Shown: in pieces, positions 36,486 through 45,300 of the stretch
Position numbering within the stretch: the first letter of the stretch is position 1
Layout of the letters: the number at the start of each line of letters is the position of its first letter
From: Eisenbergiella porci
GTDB taxonomy: Bacteria; Bacillota; Clostridia; Lachnospirales; Lachnospiraceae
Length of the DNA: 64,000 bases
NCBI RefSeq assembly: GCF_009696275.1
Contig: NZ_VUMI01000027.1
Location: 20,157 to 84,156, forward strand
Reading direction: 5' to 3'
The notes under the pieces: model-generated
The model's input: only the letters and a program-made list of their open reading frames with translations
Database searches by the model: none
What the model was told of the DNA's origin: nothing
Program-made: the position numbers and the translations under genes

Positions 36486-38603
36486 TTACATTTGTTCATT
36501 TATATAAAGGGTGGCGCGGCTCTGGATTGTTTCAGCCGCTTCCTTTACATTCTTTGCTCCCGAAAAATACGCTCCGGCTTCCTCCAGTATGATATTTTCC
36601 AGTGCCTGGTTATCATTTACCACATAGGCCGCGCTGCTTAGAAGCTGCCTTGTTGCCTCCGCGTCCTCTGCCGCTGCGCTGCCGTTTTCATAAATCCATG
36701 CCCAGACGGATTTCCCTTCCATGGCGGCCTGCATGACGGCATCAAAGGCTCCCTTATGGACAGGAAGCATACTGCAGGACTTCTGATGCTCCTCACTCAG
36801 CAGCGTCCTGACGAATTCCCATGCGCCGTCCTTCCGGCTGCCGGCCTGAGCGATTCCTATTTTTACCTCGGGTATGAGCGCATGGTACTTACCGTTACTG
36901 CCCGGAAGGCCAAGCAGCTTCAGATTCCCATGAAAATAGTCCCTGTATTTGGCGATATGGTAAATACTGAGAACAGCTTCATAGGCTGCCATGCAGGCGC
37001 TGTCCGGCTCTTCTCCAATGCCCTTTTGGTTGCCTTCCTGAATCTTGCCGGCAAACTCCAGCAATTTTATGAATTCAGGCGAATCAAAGGAACATTTGCC
37101 TGAAGTCCAGTCAACAAAGCTGTTGTCCGTCTGGAGCATAATTTTGAGAAAAAAGGCGCCCGACAGGTTGCTTACGGAATCCGCCCCATATGTATTCAGC
37201 AGCTCCTCCAAATCCTGAAGCGTCCATCCGGTTTTGCCATTCATGCTTTCCCCATCGGCCAGCATTGTGGATACGCCCACCCCATCTGTAATATAAGGAA
37301 GTTTTCCGTCCAAGCTTATGGCGGTAAACACATTTTCAAAATAGTCTTCCCTGTGAATGTCCGGATCGTTCTCCATGTATGGATAAAGGTCCTCCAGCAG
37401 CCCTTTTTTGTGATAAACCTGGACCGGCAAATTGCTCATATCCAGAATATCCGGCATATCGCCTGAAATAATGCGGGTGTTAAGATTCAAAACAGCACTG
37501 TCCCATTCCTCATCCGACACGTTCTGCTCATATGGAAAATATTCCGTCAGTTCAATCCGGTACCGGCTGTTTGTCTTATTAAAATCAGAAACAGCCTGAA
37601 CCACCCCCGGCCCTGCCGTCAGGCTCACCATGCTCAGGGCAACACGTTCATCCACCCCCTGGGAAAGCACGGCCAAATCATACGAAAGCTCTGCCCTCTG
37701 ATCCGGGGAAGCTGTCAAAACAAGAAACCGTCCATCCGAAAGCTCGCCCAAATGCACATCCGACGCGCCCAGCCCCACATCCGTCCAGCTAAAGAGCTGC
37801 CTTCCTTCCCGCGCTCCAGCAGGATAGCCATACAGGCTGGAGGAATCAAACCGGTAAAAATTACTTGTGCTCCCCCCAAACAGGCCCGCCGTTGCTCCCA
37901 GATGAATCCTGTCCTCACTCCAGTCCCTGCTTTTCATATCCACATGAAGCAAATCATAACTCATCCGATCCGCTGCGGAGGCACACACTCCAATCTGTCC
38001 TTCGGCAGTTGTTATTGTGGTCATAAGATTTCCTTCATAGCTAAGAGGAAACAAAAACTGCCCCGCATTATCAAACATATATGCCAAGGTATTTCCGCTT
38101 TTTTCCGCCACACAGATATTCCCCTGCGCATCAATGCTCATAAACAGCTCACTTTCAATGGAAGAAGGGGCTGAAGCATCCAGCAGTTCCGTCAGCTCAA
38201 CGGTTTGGGCCTTCCTGCCGTTTTTATCGAATTTTTTCAGATGATAGCTTCCTGCAGCCTCCATGGTAACCGCCCATATATTGCCCTTTGGATCAAAGGC
38301 AAAATCCAAAAGGGATTCTGAGGCTTCCATAGTTAACGGCAGCTTTTGAAATCCCCCGTCATCAACCGTCATTGATGCCAGATAGGAGACGCCGTTTGCC
38401 TCCGAGCAGCACATATACGCTGCATTGTCTTTAATCAGGAGCCTTGAGATACCTGTCACGGTATCTGGGATATCGTAAAAGCTTGCAACATAGGATGCAT
38501 CGGACTTTTCGATACCGGCCTGTTTTCCGCAGGCGGTCAAGCCCAAAAGCATTGCCGCCAGCCCCAGGACTGTGATGCCCTGCCTTGTCATTTTTATTTT
38601 CAA
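36486..38603 (-). CDS. Lipoprotein: beta-propeller fused to ABC solute-binding domain
   Basis: A 705-residue lipoprotein. The TTG at 38,603 is chosen because AAGGAGG lies six bases upstream and it gives a clean signal peptide ending in the lipobox GLTAC (Cys25); an ATG at 38,591 is too far from the site. Residues about 35-325 show repeated blade-like patterns such as FAFDPKGNIWAVTMEAAGSY and SIDAQGNICVAEKSGNTLAY, typical of a propeller. Residues about 330-705 are a solute-binding domain (VSDFNKTNSRYRIELTEYFP). Such a fusion is uncommon. It may both bind a ligand and contact wall or partner proteins. It heads the structural genes of the VanRS-linked operon. Confidence 0.85.
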   Translation of the reverse strand: MKIKMTRQGITVLGLAAMLLGLTACGKQAGIEKSDASYVASFYDIPDTVTGISRLLIKDNAAYMCCSEANGVSYLASMTVDDGGFQKLPLTMEASESLLDFAFDPKGNIWAVTMEAAGSYHLKKFDKNGRKAQTVELTELLDASAPSSIESELFMSIDAQGNICVAEKSGNTLAYMFDNAGQFLFPLSYEGNLMTTITTAEGQIGVCASAADRMSYDLLHVDMKSRDWSEDRIHLGATAGLFGGSTSNFYRFDSSSLYGYPAGAREGRQLFSWTDVGLGASDVHLGELSDGRFLVLTASPDQRAELSYDLAVLSQGVDERVALSMVSLTAGPGVVQAVSDFNKTNSRYRIELTEYFPYEQNVSDEEWDSAVLNLNTRIISGDMPDILDMSNLPVQVYHKKGLLEDLYPYMENDPDIHREDYFENVFTAISLDGKLPYITDGVGVSTMLADGESMNGKTGWTLQDLEELLNTYGADSVSNLSGAFFLKIMLQTDNSFVDWTSGKCSFDSPEFIKLLEFAGKIQEGNQKGIGEEPDSACMAAYEAVLSIYHIAKYRDYFHGNLKLLGLPGSNGKYHALIPEVKIGIAQAGSRKDGAWEFVRTLLSEEHQKSCSMLPVHKGAFDAVMQAAMEGKSVWAWIYENGSAAAEDAEATRQLLSSAAYVVNDNQALENIILEEAGAYFSGAKNVKEAAETIQSRATLYINEQM

Positions 38604-38616
38604 TTTCTGCCTCCTT

Positions 38617-38671
38617 AAAAAAAAATTGCCTGTCCCCTCAGGCATATTCAGCATACCATTCAGGAACAGGC
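38617..38671 (-). terminator. Terminator or attenuator touching the next ribosome-binding site
   Basis: On the minus strand GCCTGT and ACAGGC, with inner pairing GGTAT/ATATGCC, form a hairpin followed by nine T residues that run straight into TTAAGGAGG of the lipoprotein gene. It separates the regulator genes from the transporter genes and should make transporter expression depend on read-through or on a promoter within the short gap before it. Confidence 0.7.
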
Positions 38672-38694
38672 AGTGTTTTAAATTCATATAAACG

Positions 38695-38726
38695 ATTTCT
38701 AAGAAACGGTAAATGAATTCTTAAGA
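38695..38726 (-). promoter_or_regulatory. Putative VanR-like regulator binding boxes before the transporter genes
   Basis: On the minus strand TCTTAAGAATT (38,716-38,726) and TCTTAGAAAT (38,695-38,704) are spaced about 21 bases apart, two helical turns. A related TCTTAGGAAAT lies upstream of the regulator gene itself at 40,690-40,700. Direct repeats of this kind are typical of OmpR/VanR-type sites. Binding is inferred. Confidence 0.45.
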
Positions 38727-38731
38727 AAACG

Positions 38732-39877
38732 CTAAGGAGCCATGGTGAGTTCCTCCCGTATCGATGGAAGCTCAATCACAAAAGAGGTTAATCCATTACT
38801 GCTTTCCGCTTTTATCCGGCCGCCGTGTAAGGTGACAATATCCCTGGCGATGGCAAGCCCAAGCCCGGAGCCTCCGGTTTCACTCTGCCTTGCACTGCTC
38901 AGGCGATAGAATTTGTCAAAAATCAGGCCGAGCTTATCGCCCGGAATCTCCCCCCTGTTTTCAAACCGGATCACCGTTTTTTCGGGAAATTCCTCTGCAA
39001 AGACAGATATGACGCTTTCATCCTCGCTGTAAGCTATGGCATTTTTCAGAATATTATTGAAAACCCTGGCCAGCTTCTCAGAATCCCCATACACGGATAT
39101 ATCCTCGCCCACATTGTTTTCTATGCGCTTTTTGCAGGCGCTCAGCTGAGGATACAATTCTTCTGAAATCTGGACAAGCATATAATAAAGATCAATTTTA
39201 ACCTTTTGAAGCGATATAGGTTCAGAATGATTGCGGGTAATTTCAAAAAATTCATTCACCAGTATCCGCAGTCGGTTTGCTTTTTCCCATGCAGTATGGA
39301 TATATTTTATTTTCTTATCATCGGGCATGTCAGGATTTTCATCCAAAAGACTTAAATATCCGATTACGGATGTCAGGGGGGTCTTAATATCATGGGCCAG
39401 ATATACGACAAGCTCATTCTTCTGCCGCTCGGTTTTCCTGGCTTCGTCCGCCTGTGTTTTAAGCGTTTGTTTTGCATAATTCAATTTGCGTTCAACCGTT
39501 TCCAGCTCCGGAGACAGCGATATGGCGTCCCCATCCTCCATAAGCTTATCAATTCCGGATAAGACCTCATCAAAGTATCTTTTATAGGAATACAGAAGCA
39601 TATAGAACAGCAAAAATACAAATATAATGATCACAATACCAAGAATAAACTGCATATTCGCCGTAACTGCCTTAAAATATATCATATCGGCCTGATCCTC
39701 ATTCAGGGAAAAAATACGTGTAATCCATAGGACAATAGTATCCGCCAGATGCCCTCTGGTCATCGCCCGCAGCAAAAGGACAGCGGACACCGCCCCCAGC
39801 ATAATTCCCAGTCCCCTGAAAAAAGTAATACGGTTAAGCTTTGTATAATCCGAATTTGTTTTTCTAAATTTTTTCAA
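38732..39877 (-). CDS. VanS-like sensor histidine kinase
   Basis: A 381-residue kinase. Two spans (about residues 19-38 and 77-97) enclose a short external loop of about 38 residues, followed by a linker, the dimerisation helix with phospho-His162 in YLAHDIKTPLTSVIGYLSLL, and the ATPase domain with NNILKNAIAYS and GGSGLGLAIARDIV. The region around the histidine is very like VanS kinases of glycopeptide resistance. It overlaps the VanR-like gene by 14 bases. No vanHAX genes are present, so the target is the transporter operon. The signal may be cell-wall stress, by inference. Confidence 0.93.
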   Translation of the reverse strand: MKKFRKTNSDYTKLNRITFFRGLGIMLGAVSAVLLLRAMTRGHLADTIVLWITRIFSLNEDQADMIYFKAVTANMQFILGIVIIIFVFLLFYMLLYSYKRYFDEVLSGIDKLMEDGDAISLSPELETVERKLNYAKQTLKTQADEARKTERQKNELVVYLAHDIKTPLTSVIGYLSLLDENPDMPDDKKIKYIHTAWEKANRLRILVNEFFEITRNHSEPISLQKVKIDLYYMLVQISEELYPQLSACKKRIENNVGEDISVYGDSEKLARVFNNILKNAIAYSEDESVISVFAEEFPEKTVIRFENRGEIPGDKLGLIFDKFYRLSSARQSETGGSGLGLAIARDIVTLHGGRIKAESSNGLTSFVIELPSIREELTMAP

Positions 39878-40571
39878 TCTTATATCCGACCCCCCATACC
39901 GTTTTTATATATCTGGGCCTTTCTCCGGTATCATTCATTTTTTCACGAAGATGGCGGATGTGTACGGTAATCGTATTATTGCTTTTGCTGTAATATTCTT
40001 CCTGCCAGACTTCATGGAATAATTCCTCTGAACGGACTACGCTGCCCCTGTTTTCCAAAAGTATTTTCAGTATCAGAAATTCCGTGGGAGTCAGCGTCAG
40101 GCTTTCTTCATCAATCCAGCATTCATATGTCTTGAGGTTCATAACCAGCCCGTCATGCTTAAGAATCCTCTCTGCCGGCGGGAAAATGGAATTTACATTA
40201 TATTTCTTATACCGGCGAAGCTGGGCTTTTATTCTCGCGGTCAGCTCAAGAGGGAGAAAGGGCTTTGTAATATAATCATCCGCGCCAAGCGTAAGCCCGG
40301 TGATCTTATCCGTCTCCCCATCCTTTGCCGTAAGCATGATTACCGGATATGTGTATTCCTTATTTCGTATAAACTGGCATATGGAAAGCCCGCTGACATC
40401 CGGCAGCATGATATCCAATATGGCCAAATCAAAATCCACACTCTCAATACAGGCAAGGGCCTCCTTCCCCGTGTAGAATTTATATACCTCCATATTTTCG
40501 TTTTGAAGATACACTTCTATCAGATCCGCAATTTCTTTCTCATCGTCAACGACAAGTATTTTTTCCTTCAT
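39864..40571 (-). CDS. VanR-like OmpR-family response regulator
   Basis: A 235-residue regulator. The receiver has phospho-Asp53 in LAILDIMLPDVSGL, Lys in YITKPFLPLE and the strongly VanR-like stretches KITGLTLGADDYITKPF and ARIKAQLRRYKKYN. The winged helix domain ends SKSNNTITVHIRHLREKM and YIKTVWGVGYKIEKI, almost as in VanR. ATG 40,571 lies seven bases from AAGGAG; a GTG one codon earlier is possible. It starts the operon that runs to 29,886. Its boxes are proposed at 40,690 and 38,695-38,726. Confidence 0.94.
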   Translation of the reverse strand: MKEKILVVDDEKEIADLIEVYLQNENMEVYKFYTGKEALACIESVDFDLAILDIMLPDVSGLSICQFIRNKEYTYPVIMLTAKDGETDKITGLTLGADDYITKPFLPLELTARIKAQLRRYKKYNVNSIFPPAERILKHDGLVMNLKTYECWIDEESLTLTPTEFLILKILLENRGSVVRSEELFHEVWQEEYYSKSNNTITVHIRHLREKMNDTGERPRYIKTVWGVGYKIEKI

Positions 40572-40633
40572 CACCGCTCTCCTTTTTATTTTTTATAAAT
40601 CCGTTCTTTTTTTGCAGTTGCTTTTCTATACTT

Positions 40634-40700
40634 ATTATATTGAGTCCGAATGCTTCATTTATTATTTATTGATATAAAATTTATTAATTATTTCCTAAGA
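40634..40700 (-). promoter_or_regulatory. Putative activated promoter of the VanR-like operon
   Basis: A perfect TATAAT on the minus strand (40,634-40,639) has no good -35 box, which fits an activator-dependent promoter. A TCTTAGGAAAT box (40,690-40,700) lies about 50 bases upstream of it and matches the boxes before the transporter genes. Confidence 0.45.
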
Positions 40701-40715
40701 TGCCGTCTGTGTATC

Positions 40716-41228
40716 TTAAATTTTCATCTGTCGGGCGTTTCCTCCGGTTCCCGTCCTGGTATAAAAAAGGTTGGAGAAAGGCCGCCGTAAAGGTATGCCA
40801 TTCTCTCCAAGCAGCGGAATTTGCGGCTTCAATCGCCTCGAAGCATCTAACGCGTTATGGTATAGTTTTACCATGTCGAAGCCGCGCTTTTGATAAAAGC
40901 GAATGGCATTAATATTGTCATTCGTCGTAATTACAATAACCTTTTTACAATGCTTTTGACGCGCAGCCGCAATAATTTTTTCAATCAGTGAGGAAGCAAT
41001 GCCTTTGCCTTCTGTCAGACTATCCAAAGAAATGATTTCGCATACATCTGTGTTAACCGCAAAAGTCAGCAGCGCGATAATTTTCTTATCCTCTAATACC
41101 GCAATTCCATCAACCTTTGTCATGTCAACAATAGCACCACGGATGACCATTTCTGCTGACAGCCAGTGTTCAACGATAAAGTCTGTCACTTCTTTGCGGT
41201 TTTCTTCATTAATGAATACATATTCCAT
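40716..41228 (-). CDS. GNAT-family N-acetyltransferase
   Basis: A 170-residue GNAT enzyme that moves an acetyl group from acetyl-CoA to an amine. The CoA-binding motif is GKGIASSLIEKIIAAA, and motif B is NINAIRFYQKRGFDMVKLYH. Residues 1-145 fit the family. The last 25 residues (after IPLLGENGIPLR) are unlike relatives, which usually end soon after in an acidic helix, so a frameshift near the 3' end is possible. The substrate is unknown. It is followed on the minus side by nothing co-directional until 38-40 kb and preceded by a DUF1266 chimera. Confidence 0.85.
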   Translation of the reverse strand: MEYVFINEENRKEVTDFIVEHWLSAEMVIRGAIVDMTKVDGIAVLEDKKIIALLTFAVNTDVCEIISLDSLTEGKGIASSLIEKIIAAARQKHCKKVIVITTNDNINAIRFYQKRGFDMVKLYHNALDASRRLKPQIPLLGENGIPLRRPFSNLFYTRTGTGGNARQMKI

Positions 41229-41255
41229 AGCTTCTCCTGACCCCCAAAGAGGGAA

Positions 41256-42077
41256 TTACACACGGAACCCAATTCTGCGGGCTTCCGGCCATGGGCATTC
41301 CCTCCATTGTCCTTCGTCCTCCTCAGCGCTTCCGGTAAGAAGATCGGTTGCGGCATCTGCCAGATAGCCAAGATAGCTCGCCGCGCCATCGCCGCAAATA
41401 AGCTTCCACATCAGGCCGCCAAATATGTATGACCGGGCAAACTCCCGCCAGCTGTGCAGCTCCTGGACAGCCTTTTGTGAAAGCTCCCACAGAATACCCA
41501 CAGCCTCGCCTTCGGTGATCCAGCCCAGATAGCGGCCCCAGCGGGCCAGCATAGCCGCCCGTCCTATGTCCCAGCCCAGCAGAAATTCAGGGCGGTACCG
41601 GCTCTTAAAATGCTGCACAAACCGCCAGCCCCGGCAGATCGACTTGCCGAAACGGCTCCACCTGGGATCATTCTTTGCATAAGGAACCGATTCCGGCTCC
41701 GGCAGTGTGTCCAGCCAGGCCAGCTTTTCCTCCAGAACCCGGTAAAGCTCCTGCTCCAATGCCAGGGTAAGCTCCGGTTCCTCCTCTTCATCATCCTCAT
41801 CTTCTTCCATGGCCAGAGTCTCCATAGCCGCAGAGATGATTCCCATATCCTCACCGAAAAGCTGGTTCATCATGTCCTCAACGCCCATGGCTGCACAGTC
41901 GGCAACCTGGCGGGCTATCTCTGCCTGAATCTGCTCCTGGTTGGCCGCCTCCACTTGGCGCTGTTGGTTGGCAGCTTCCTGACCAGCGCTGTTCCTCCGC
42001 CTTCTGTTTTTCGGCAACTCCTTCCATGGCCGTTTTTTTGGCGGCCGCTTCCTCCTGCATGTATACATCCGCGCCAA
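41256..42077 (-). pseudogene. DUF1266-domain protein, 5' end replaced by fusion
   Basis: Residues about 85-265 form a DUF1266 domain (YAKNDPRWSRFGKSICRGWR and FLLGWDIGRAAMLARWGRYL), known from Lachnospiraceae as a protein of unknown function. The preceding Glu/Gln-rich stretch is in this frame only from AGQEAANQQRQ onward. The part before it continues in another frame (KKTAMEGVAEKQKAEEQR), so one frameshift lies near 41,995. Upstream the sequence switches to an unrelated solute-binding domain. The gene is a deletion chimera without a normal start. Confidence 0.65.
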
Positions 42078-42680
42078 GCATTAAATCCACCTTGCCGCTT
42101 TCCAGGCAGTTCCCATACTCCGTCGTATCCTCATAGTATACGAGCTCACAGGAAATATTATTGAATGTCAGAAATTCCTGCAGCCGTTCAATTTTCTGGA
42201 CCGCTCGTTTCAAAACGCCTATCCGTTTTCCATTCAGCGTATTATAGTCATAGCCTTTTATATCCGTATCTTCCTGATGATAGATAAGCAGGGAATAATT
42301 GGATCCCATTATATAAGAGGGGTAATTATAAAGATCCTTGAATTCTTCCCTGTAGAACATGCCCCCCATCAGGTCATATTCACAATTGGCCATTTTACTC
42401 AGCTGTTCTGATGCATTTCCTTCTGTCATAAATTCATATTGCCAGCCTGTATACTTGGCAATCTCAATCAGCCAGTCATATACACAGCCGCCATAAGTGC
42501 CGTCATCATAAACCTCATTGATACCAGAAGTATAGGGAAATGCAACCTTCAGGACTCTCGGTTCCTCCTCCTGCGCATTTACCTCCGGGCAATAAGCATA
42601 AAAGGGGCGAAAGAGGCCAACAGTACAGCAAAAAGAAGCAGGACCTTCCGATACTGCTTCTTTTTGCCATATATTTGATT
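42060..42680 (-). pseudogene. Fragment of a type-3 solute-binding sensor protein
   Basis: The frame shows a signal-like start (KKKQYRKVLLLFAVLLASF), then VLKVAFPYTSGINEVYDDGT and EGNASEQLSKMANCEYDLMG, an SBP_bac_3 domain as found at the N-terminus of GGDEF or kinase sensors. A single-base change in a CCCCTTTT run near 42,605 breaks the frame just after the signal segment. The sequence ends at VDLMLGADVYM and joins the DUF1266 gene; the output domain is lost. Confidence 0.6.
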
Positions 42681-42936
42681 TATCCCCGTTCTTTTCCCTC
42701 TTTTACCTAACTCCGTTGTATGTCCATCCTGGAAGCCTCCCGTCCCGTATCCGAGCAGCGTTGACAGCTCTGATTGTCTGCAGCCTCCCCGGTTCAGGCA
42801 GGAGATCTGCTGATTTACATTATACCAATCAGGCAGTAACAAAACAAGACACTTCGTATGTATTCGGCAATTCTGTGTTACTCAATAAGACGGACGGCGG
42901 AAAGCTTTTCAACTTTCCTGTTAATTTTCCGTAAAA

Positions 42937-45141
42937 CTATATCGTATGCTCCTCCCGGTACTGTCCCGGCGTTTTTCCCGTGTACTTCTTAAAACGGCGG
43001 GTAAATACATGATCGTCCTCATAGCCCACCGACAGGCTGATTTCCCGGACGAGCATATTGGTGGAAACGAGAAGCTCCCTGGCCCGTTCCATCCTCAGGT
43101 TGGCAAGATAATCCGAAGGCCGTATATCCATCTGGTTCTTGAATTCCACCGCCAGGGTAACGGAGCTGATGCCCAGATAATCCGCCAGCATGCTCATGGT
43201 AAGCTCCGGCTTGGCAAAATTCTCTTTCATATAAGCCGCCGCTTCTTCCACAATCCTGGAACGATCCACGCTTTCCTCCGGCTTCGTCTCAATGATTCGG
43301 CTGCAGGCCTCGCAAAGGAAATCGTTAAAATCCTGGATGGTAAGGCACTGGGAAAGCGTGAATACGTTGTAAATGCTTTCCAGCCCGGTATTTTCTGCCT
43401 TCCATTCTGAAATCAGCACATGGATAATATCATTGTACAGCAGGCGGAACAGGGGCAGGGACGGGCTTTTCTTCGTCATTCTCCTGCAGATATCCTCCAC
43501 GGCCTGCTCTACTGCGGGTTTATCCCGGCTGCGCAGCGCCGCCTTCAGCTTCTGCAGATAGGAATCGGGAAGCACATTCACCACATCCGTCAGCGCCACG
43601 TCGCCAAAACGGATGATTTTGTTATTATCCTGCAGGAAACGGTTGTCAAACGCAGTATCCGCCTCCAGATAAGCCGCTGAACCTTCCATGAAATCCTGGT
43701 GATAATTGCTTACGGACATTACAAATTCCCCATGGCATTCCTTGCCGATGGTAAACAGCATACCCAGCGTCTCTTCGATCCGTTCCGCCGAATCGGAAAA
43801 AAGGACAAAAAGGCTCTGGTTATTGCTGACCAGATGGATGCCGTAGCCGTCAAGATGCGCCGCCTGCGCGATCACATCCAGCATCATCGCATGGGCGCGG
43901 CTTTCATTGCTGTCGCTGCGCTCTCCCAGCAGGACGGCCAGGTACATGGTGTTTTCAATCTCTATGGACGCTTTCTGCGCCGCCTGAAGCACTTCCTCCC
44001 AGCTTTTGAAGTCATTCCGGATAAAATTCCTGACAAACCGGGTCTTCTTCAGCTGCAGATTTTCCTTCTCCTTCTGCTCGTTCGCCTCCACCAGCATCTG
44101 GATGCCGCTTTCTATGCTGCTTAAGTTATAATTTGTTTCCTCCTGGGAATCCAGCAGCTGGTTCATTTTTTTCACCTTTGCCGCCATGCGTCTGGAAAAT
44201 ACCATGATAAAAAACGCCGCAGGGATGGCGCATACGCTCAGCAGCACAATAATCCCCCACTGTCCGGTTACAATTTTATCGTAAAAAACTTCCATCGACT
44301 GCAGGGAGCAGTAAGTCAGGCCGCTTGTCCCCTGCCGGACGCTCAGCAGGTATTTTTTCCCATCTATCTTTACCTGGCGCTGTCCCTCCTCTTCCCCTGA
44401 CAGCGGCAGGATCGCATCGGAAGGCAGCTCCAGGCTTCCCCGGGAAACAATGACTTCATCCTTATAAATAATAAAATCTTCCCTCAGATCCTCTTCGTCT
44501 TTTTCCATCAGCGAATCATAATAGGAACCCGGCACAACGAACAGAAGCGTTTCCTGGAAAGCCGGAGGAATGGCCTGCATATAAAGCACCATGTCCTCCC
44601 CGCCCATATACTTCTGAATCCAGAAGCCGGAAACAGATTGTTCCGGCCAAATGCGCAGTTCTTTGTCAGTGGATCGGATCTCCGCTTTTACCTCTTCCGC
44701 GTCCAAAAGCTCCATCACACAGCCCTGTTCCGCAAAATAGTCCATTCCCACCGAAGTGGTTCCGGTGTACATATAATCGTCTTCATGATACTGGTAAAGC
44801 AACATTTGAAAAAACTGGCTTACCGTTATATATTGAAACAGGTGCTTCTCCAGCTGGAGAGCCGCCTGCGGGTTTTCCGAAAGTCTGAATTTGGTCACAT
44901 CCTCAGTTATACCCATTTGATATACGATATTCCTGATAATCTGCATATCATTTTCATGTCTGTTTATCTCTGCGTCAAGATGTTCCTCATTAGAAATAAG
45001 GAAGTCCGAATAAATCGTCTTATAATAAAACTGGTATAGATAACTCCCCAGCGATGTAATGATCAGTATTACAATGATACTGAATACAATAATATAGTAA
45101 AAAATATTTTGTGATTTTAATTCATCCCATATTTTTTTCAC
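42937..45141 (-). CDS. Membrane-bound AraC-family regulator (YesS-like)
   Basis: A 734-residue one-component sensor-regulator. GTG 45,141 is chosen because GGGGGAGG lies five bases upstream; ATG codons further up lack a site. One span near residues 13-35 (IFYYIIVFSIIVILIITSLG), an external domain of about 230 residues and a second span near 285-305 precede a cytoplasmic region. The C-terminal 100 residues are an AraC DNA-binding domain (MLADYLGISSVTLAVEFKNQ and EISLSVGYEDDHVFTRRFKK). It follows the importer operon 48,919-45,301 on the same strand and probably controls it. A decayed relative lies at 25,485. Confidence 0.92.
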   Translation of the reverse strand: MKKIWDELKSQNIFYYIIVFSIIVILIITSLGSYLYQFYYKTIYSDFLISNEEHLDAEINRHENDMQIIRNIVYQMGITEDVTKFRLSENPQAALQLEKHLFQYITVSQFFQMLLYQYHEDDYMYTGTTSVGMDYFAEQGCVMELLDAEEVKAEIRSTDKELRIWPEQSVSGFWIQKYMGGEDMVLYMQAIPPAFQETLLFVVPGSYYDSLMEKDEEDLREDFIIYKDEVIVSRGSLELPSDAILPLSGEEEGQRQVKIDGKKYLLSVRQGTSGLTYCSLQSMEVFYDKIVTGQWGIIVLLSVCAIPAAFFIMVFSRRMAAKVKKMNQLLDSQEETNYNLSSIESGIQMLVEANEQKEKENLQLKKTRFVRNFIRNDFKSWEEVLQAAQKASIEIENTMYLAVLLGERSDSNESRAHAMMLDVIAQAAHLDGYGIHLVSNNQSLFVLFSDSAERIEETLGMLFTIGKECHGEFVMSVSNYHQDFMEGSAAYLEADTAFDNRFLQDNNKIIRFGDVALTDVVNVLPDSYLQKLKAALRSRDKPAVEQAVEDICRRMTKKSPSLPLFRLLYNDIIHVLISEWKAENTGLESIYNVFTLSQCLTIQDFNDFLCEACSRIIETKPEESVDRSRIVEEAAAYMKENFAKPELTMSMLADYLGISSVTLAVEFKNQMDIRPSDYLANLRMERARELLVSTNMLVREISLSVGYEDDHVFTRRFKKYTGKTPGQYREEHTI

Positions 45142-45257
45142 AAAAGCCTCCCCCATTTCCCTGTTATATTTCTTAACGTGACCTGCAAAAAAATGCAACA
45201 GTCAGGACGTCCATACTTATTTTTTATTATAGCACACAATATTTATAGCGCACAAAC

Positions 45258-45291
45258 GGCTCTGCCGCCTACCGGCAGCAGAGCTTTTTTT
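45258..45291 (+). terminator. Hairpin with T-run between binding-protein and AraC genes
   Basis: GGCTCTGC pairs with GCAGAGC around an inner CCG/CGG, and TTTTTTT follows on the plus strand. The neighbouring genes are both on the minus strand, where the hairpin has no U-run, so it may work there only as a stabilising stem-loop. It lies 10 bases after the binding-protein stop. Confidence 0.45.
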
Positions 45292-45300
45292 GTGTTATTA

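Noticed and set aside
38732..40571. Glycopeptide resistance operon
   Set aside because: The regulator pair is VanRS-like, but no vanH, vanA/B-type ligase or vanX gene lies in the window.
45258..45291. Firm terminator of the third importer operon
   Set aside because: The T-run lies on the plus strand while the operon is on the minus strand, so it is listed only with low confidence.
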